NCBI GenBank assembly: GCA_031285465.1
Contig: JAITWD010000068.1
Span: 1 to 5,842 of the forward strand
Direction of reading: 5' to 3'
Length of the DNA stretch: 5,842 nt
Source: Lachnospiraceae bacterium
GTDB lineage: Bacteria > Bacillota > Clostridia > Lachnospirales > Lachnospiraceae
Part shown: piece after piece, positions 5,139 through 5,842 of the stretch
Numbering within the stretch: the first letter of the stretch is position 1
Layout of the letters: every line of letters starts with the position of its first letter
Translations under genes and position numbers: made by a program
Notes under the pieces: model-generated
What the model saw: only the letters and a program-made list of their open reading frames with translations
Databases searched by the model: none
What the model was told of the DNA's origin: nothing

Positions 5139-5842
5139 ATGGCAAAGAAATCTACACCGGCGACCATTAGCTTTGACAAGGAATTGTTTAAAAGAAGTGT
5201 CGTTTATAATGTTAGGACGCTATACCGGAAAACTTTGGAAGAAGCGACCGAGCAGCAGATTTTTCAGGCAGTGTCTTTCGCAATTAAAGACGCCATCATT
5301 GGTCATTGGATGGATACTCAAAAGGAATATGAGTTACAGGATCCCAAAATGGTCTACTATTTGTCAATGGAGTTCCTAATGGGACGGGCGCTTGGGAATA
5401 ATATTATCAATCTGCAAGCGTTGAAACCGGTTAAGGACGCGCTGGAAGAGTTAGGCTTTGACCTTAATATGATCGAGGATCAGGAACCGGATGCCGCTTT
5501 AGGTAACGGTGGCTTGGGTCGTTTAGCGGCCTGTTTCCTGGATTCATTGGCTACCCTGGGTTATGCGGCTTATGGATGTGGTATCCGTTATCGTTACGGA
5601 ATGTTTAAGCAGGAGATTAAGAAAGGCTTTCAGGAGGAGGTGCCGGATAATTGGCTGGAATCCCCCAATCCTTTTGAACTGCGTCGCCCCGAATATGCCA
5701 AAGAGGTTAAGTTCGGTGGTTATACCGATGTTTATATTGATGAAAAGGGCCGCAGTCACTTCGAGCAGAAGGGTTATCTGTCGGTTCAGGCCATTCCTTT
5801 TGATATGCCCATCGTCGGCTACGGTAGTGGCATCGTCAATAC
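5139..5842 (+). CDS. glgP: Glycogen/maltodextrin phosphorylase, N-terminal part (cut by window edge)
   Basis: This GT35-family, pyridoxal-phosphate-dependent enzyme releases glucose 1-phosphate from the non-reducing ends of glycogen or maltodextrin using phosphate, in the cytosol. The frame is open for 234 codons to the window end; the family is usually about 750-850 residues, so the cofactor lysine region is not present. Family signatures seen are YYLSMEFLMGR (73-83), DAALGNGGLGRLAACFLDS (118-136, including the glycine-rich loop near the active site) and GIRYRYGMFKQ (148-158), followed by DNWLESPNPFE (170-180). The ATG at 5139 has AAGGAG (5125-5130) 8 nt upstream. Another ATG at 5122 is out of frame and has no ribosome binding site. 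The sequence cannot distinguish glycogen from maltodextrin preference, so the symbol could be malP in some naming schemes. No neighbouring glycogen gene lies in the window; ileS upstream is functionally unrelated. Confidence 0.96.
   Translation, partial: MAKKSTPATISFDKELFKRSVVYNVRTLYRKTLEEATEQQIFQAVSFAIKDAIIGHWMDTQKEYELQDPKMVYYLSMEFLMGRALGNNIINLQALKPVKDALEELGFDLNMIEDQEPDAALGNGGLGRLAACFLDSLATLGYAAYGCGIRYRYGMFKQEIKKGFQEEVPDNWLESPNPFELRRPEYAKEVKFGGYTDVYIDEKGRSHFEQKGYLSVQAIPFDMPIVGYGSGIVN

Noticed and set aside
5122..5379. An 85-codon frame starting at the ATG just before the glgP ribosome binding site.
   Set aside because: It lies out of frame inside glgP, lacks its own ribosome binding site, and its translation resembles no protein family I know.

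Overview
The window looks like chromosomal DNA from a low-to-mid GC Gram-positive anaerobe of the Clostridia. The evidence is a T-box-controlled isoleucyl-tRNA synthetase of the long zinc-containing type, strong GGAGG/AAGGAG ribosome binding sites, consensus sigma-A-type promoters, and a glycogen phosphorylase of the kind common in Firmicutes. A member of the Eubacteriaceae is possible, but the sequence alone does not settle the genus.

Layout: (1) positions 1-548, minus strand, hold the first 182 codons of nicotinate phosphoribosyltransferase (pncB), cut by the window edge. It has its own promoter (635-663) and a short leader that folds from the predicted first transcribed base. (2) Positions 549-1701 are 1.15 kb without a credible gene but dense in structure. 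In order they hold the pncB control region, a 239-bp imperfect foldback element (777-1015) carrying two hairpins with identical CGGA loops, and nine tandem copies of an 8-bp repeat (1033-1108). These are followed by a promoter (1126-1154), an isoleucine T-box leader with its terminator (about 1205-1460), and two further inverted repeats (1457-1492 and 1515-1576) between the terminator and ileS. (3) Positions 1702-4851 encode a complete 1049-residue isoleucyl-tRNA synthetase. (4) Positions 4852-5138 hold a near-consensus promoter (4972-5000) and a leader of about 130 nt closed by an 11-position helix. (5) Positions 5139-5842 hold the first 234 codons of glycogen/maltodextrin phosphorylase (glgP), cut by the window edge.

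The three genes do not form one operon. pncB is divergent from ileS, and glgP has its own promoter. ileS is governed by tRNA-Ile charging: uncharged tRNA-Ile should read the ATC specifier and block the terminator at 1434-1460. pncB feeds NAD salvage and glgP glycogen breakdown.

The parts that standard families do not explain are the foldback element with twin hairpins, the octamer array just upstream of the ileS promoter, the extra palindromes after the T-box terminator, and the folded glgP leader. None can be named from sequence alone; all pairings were read by eye, without an energy calculation.
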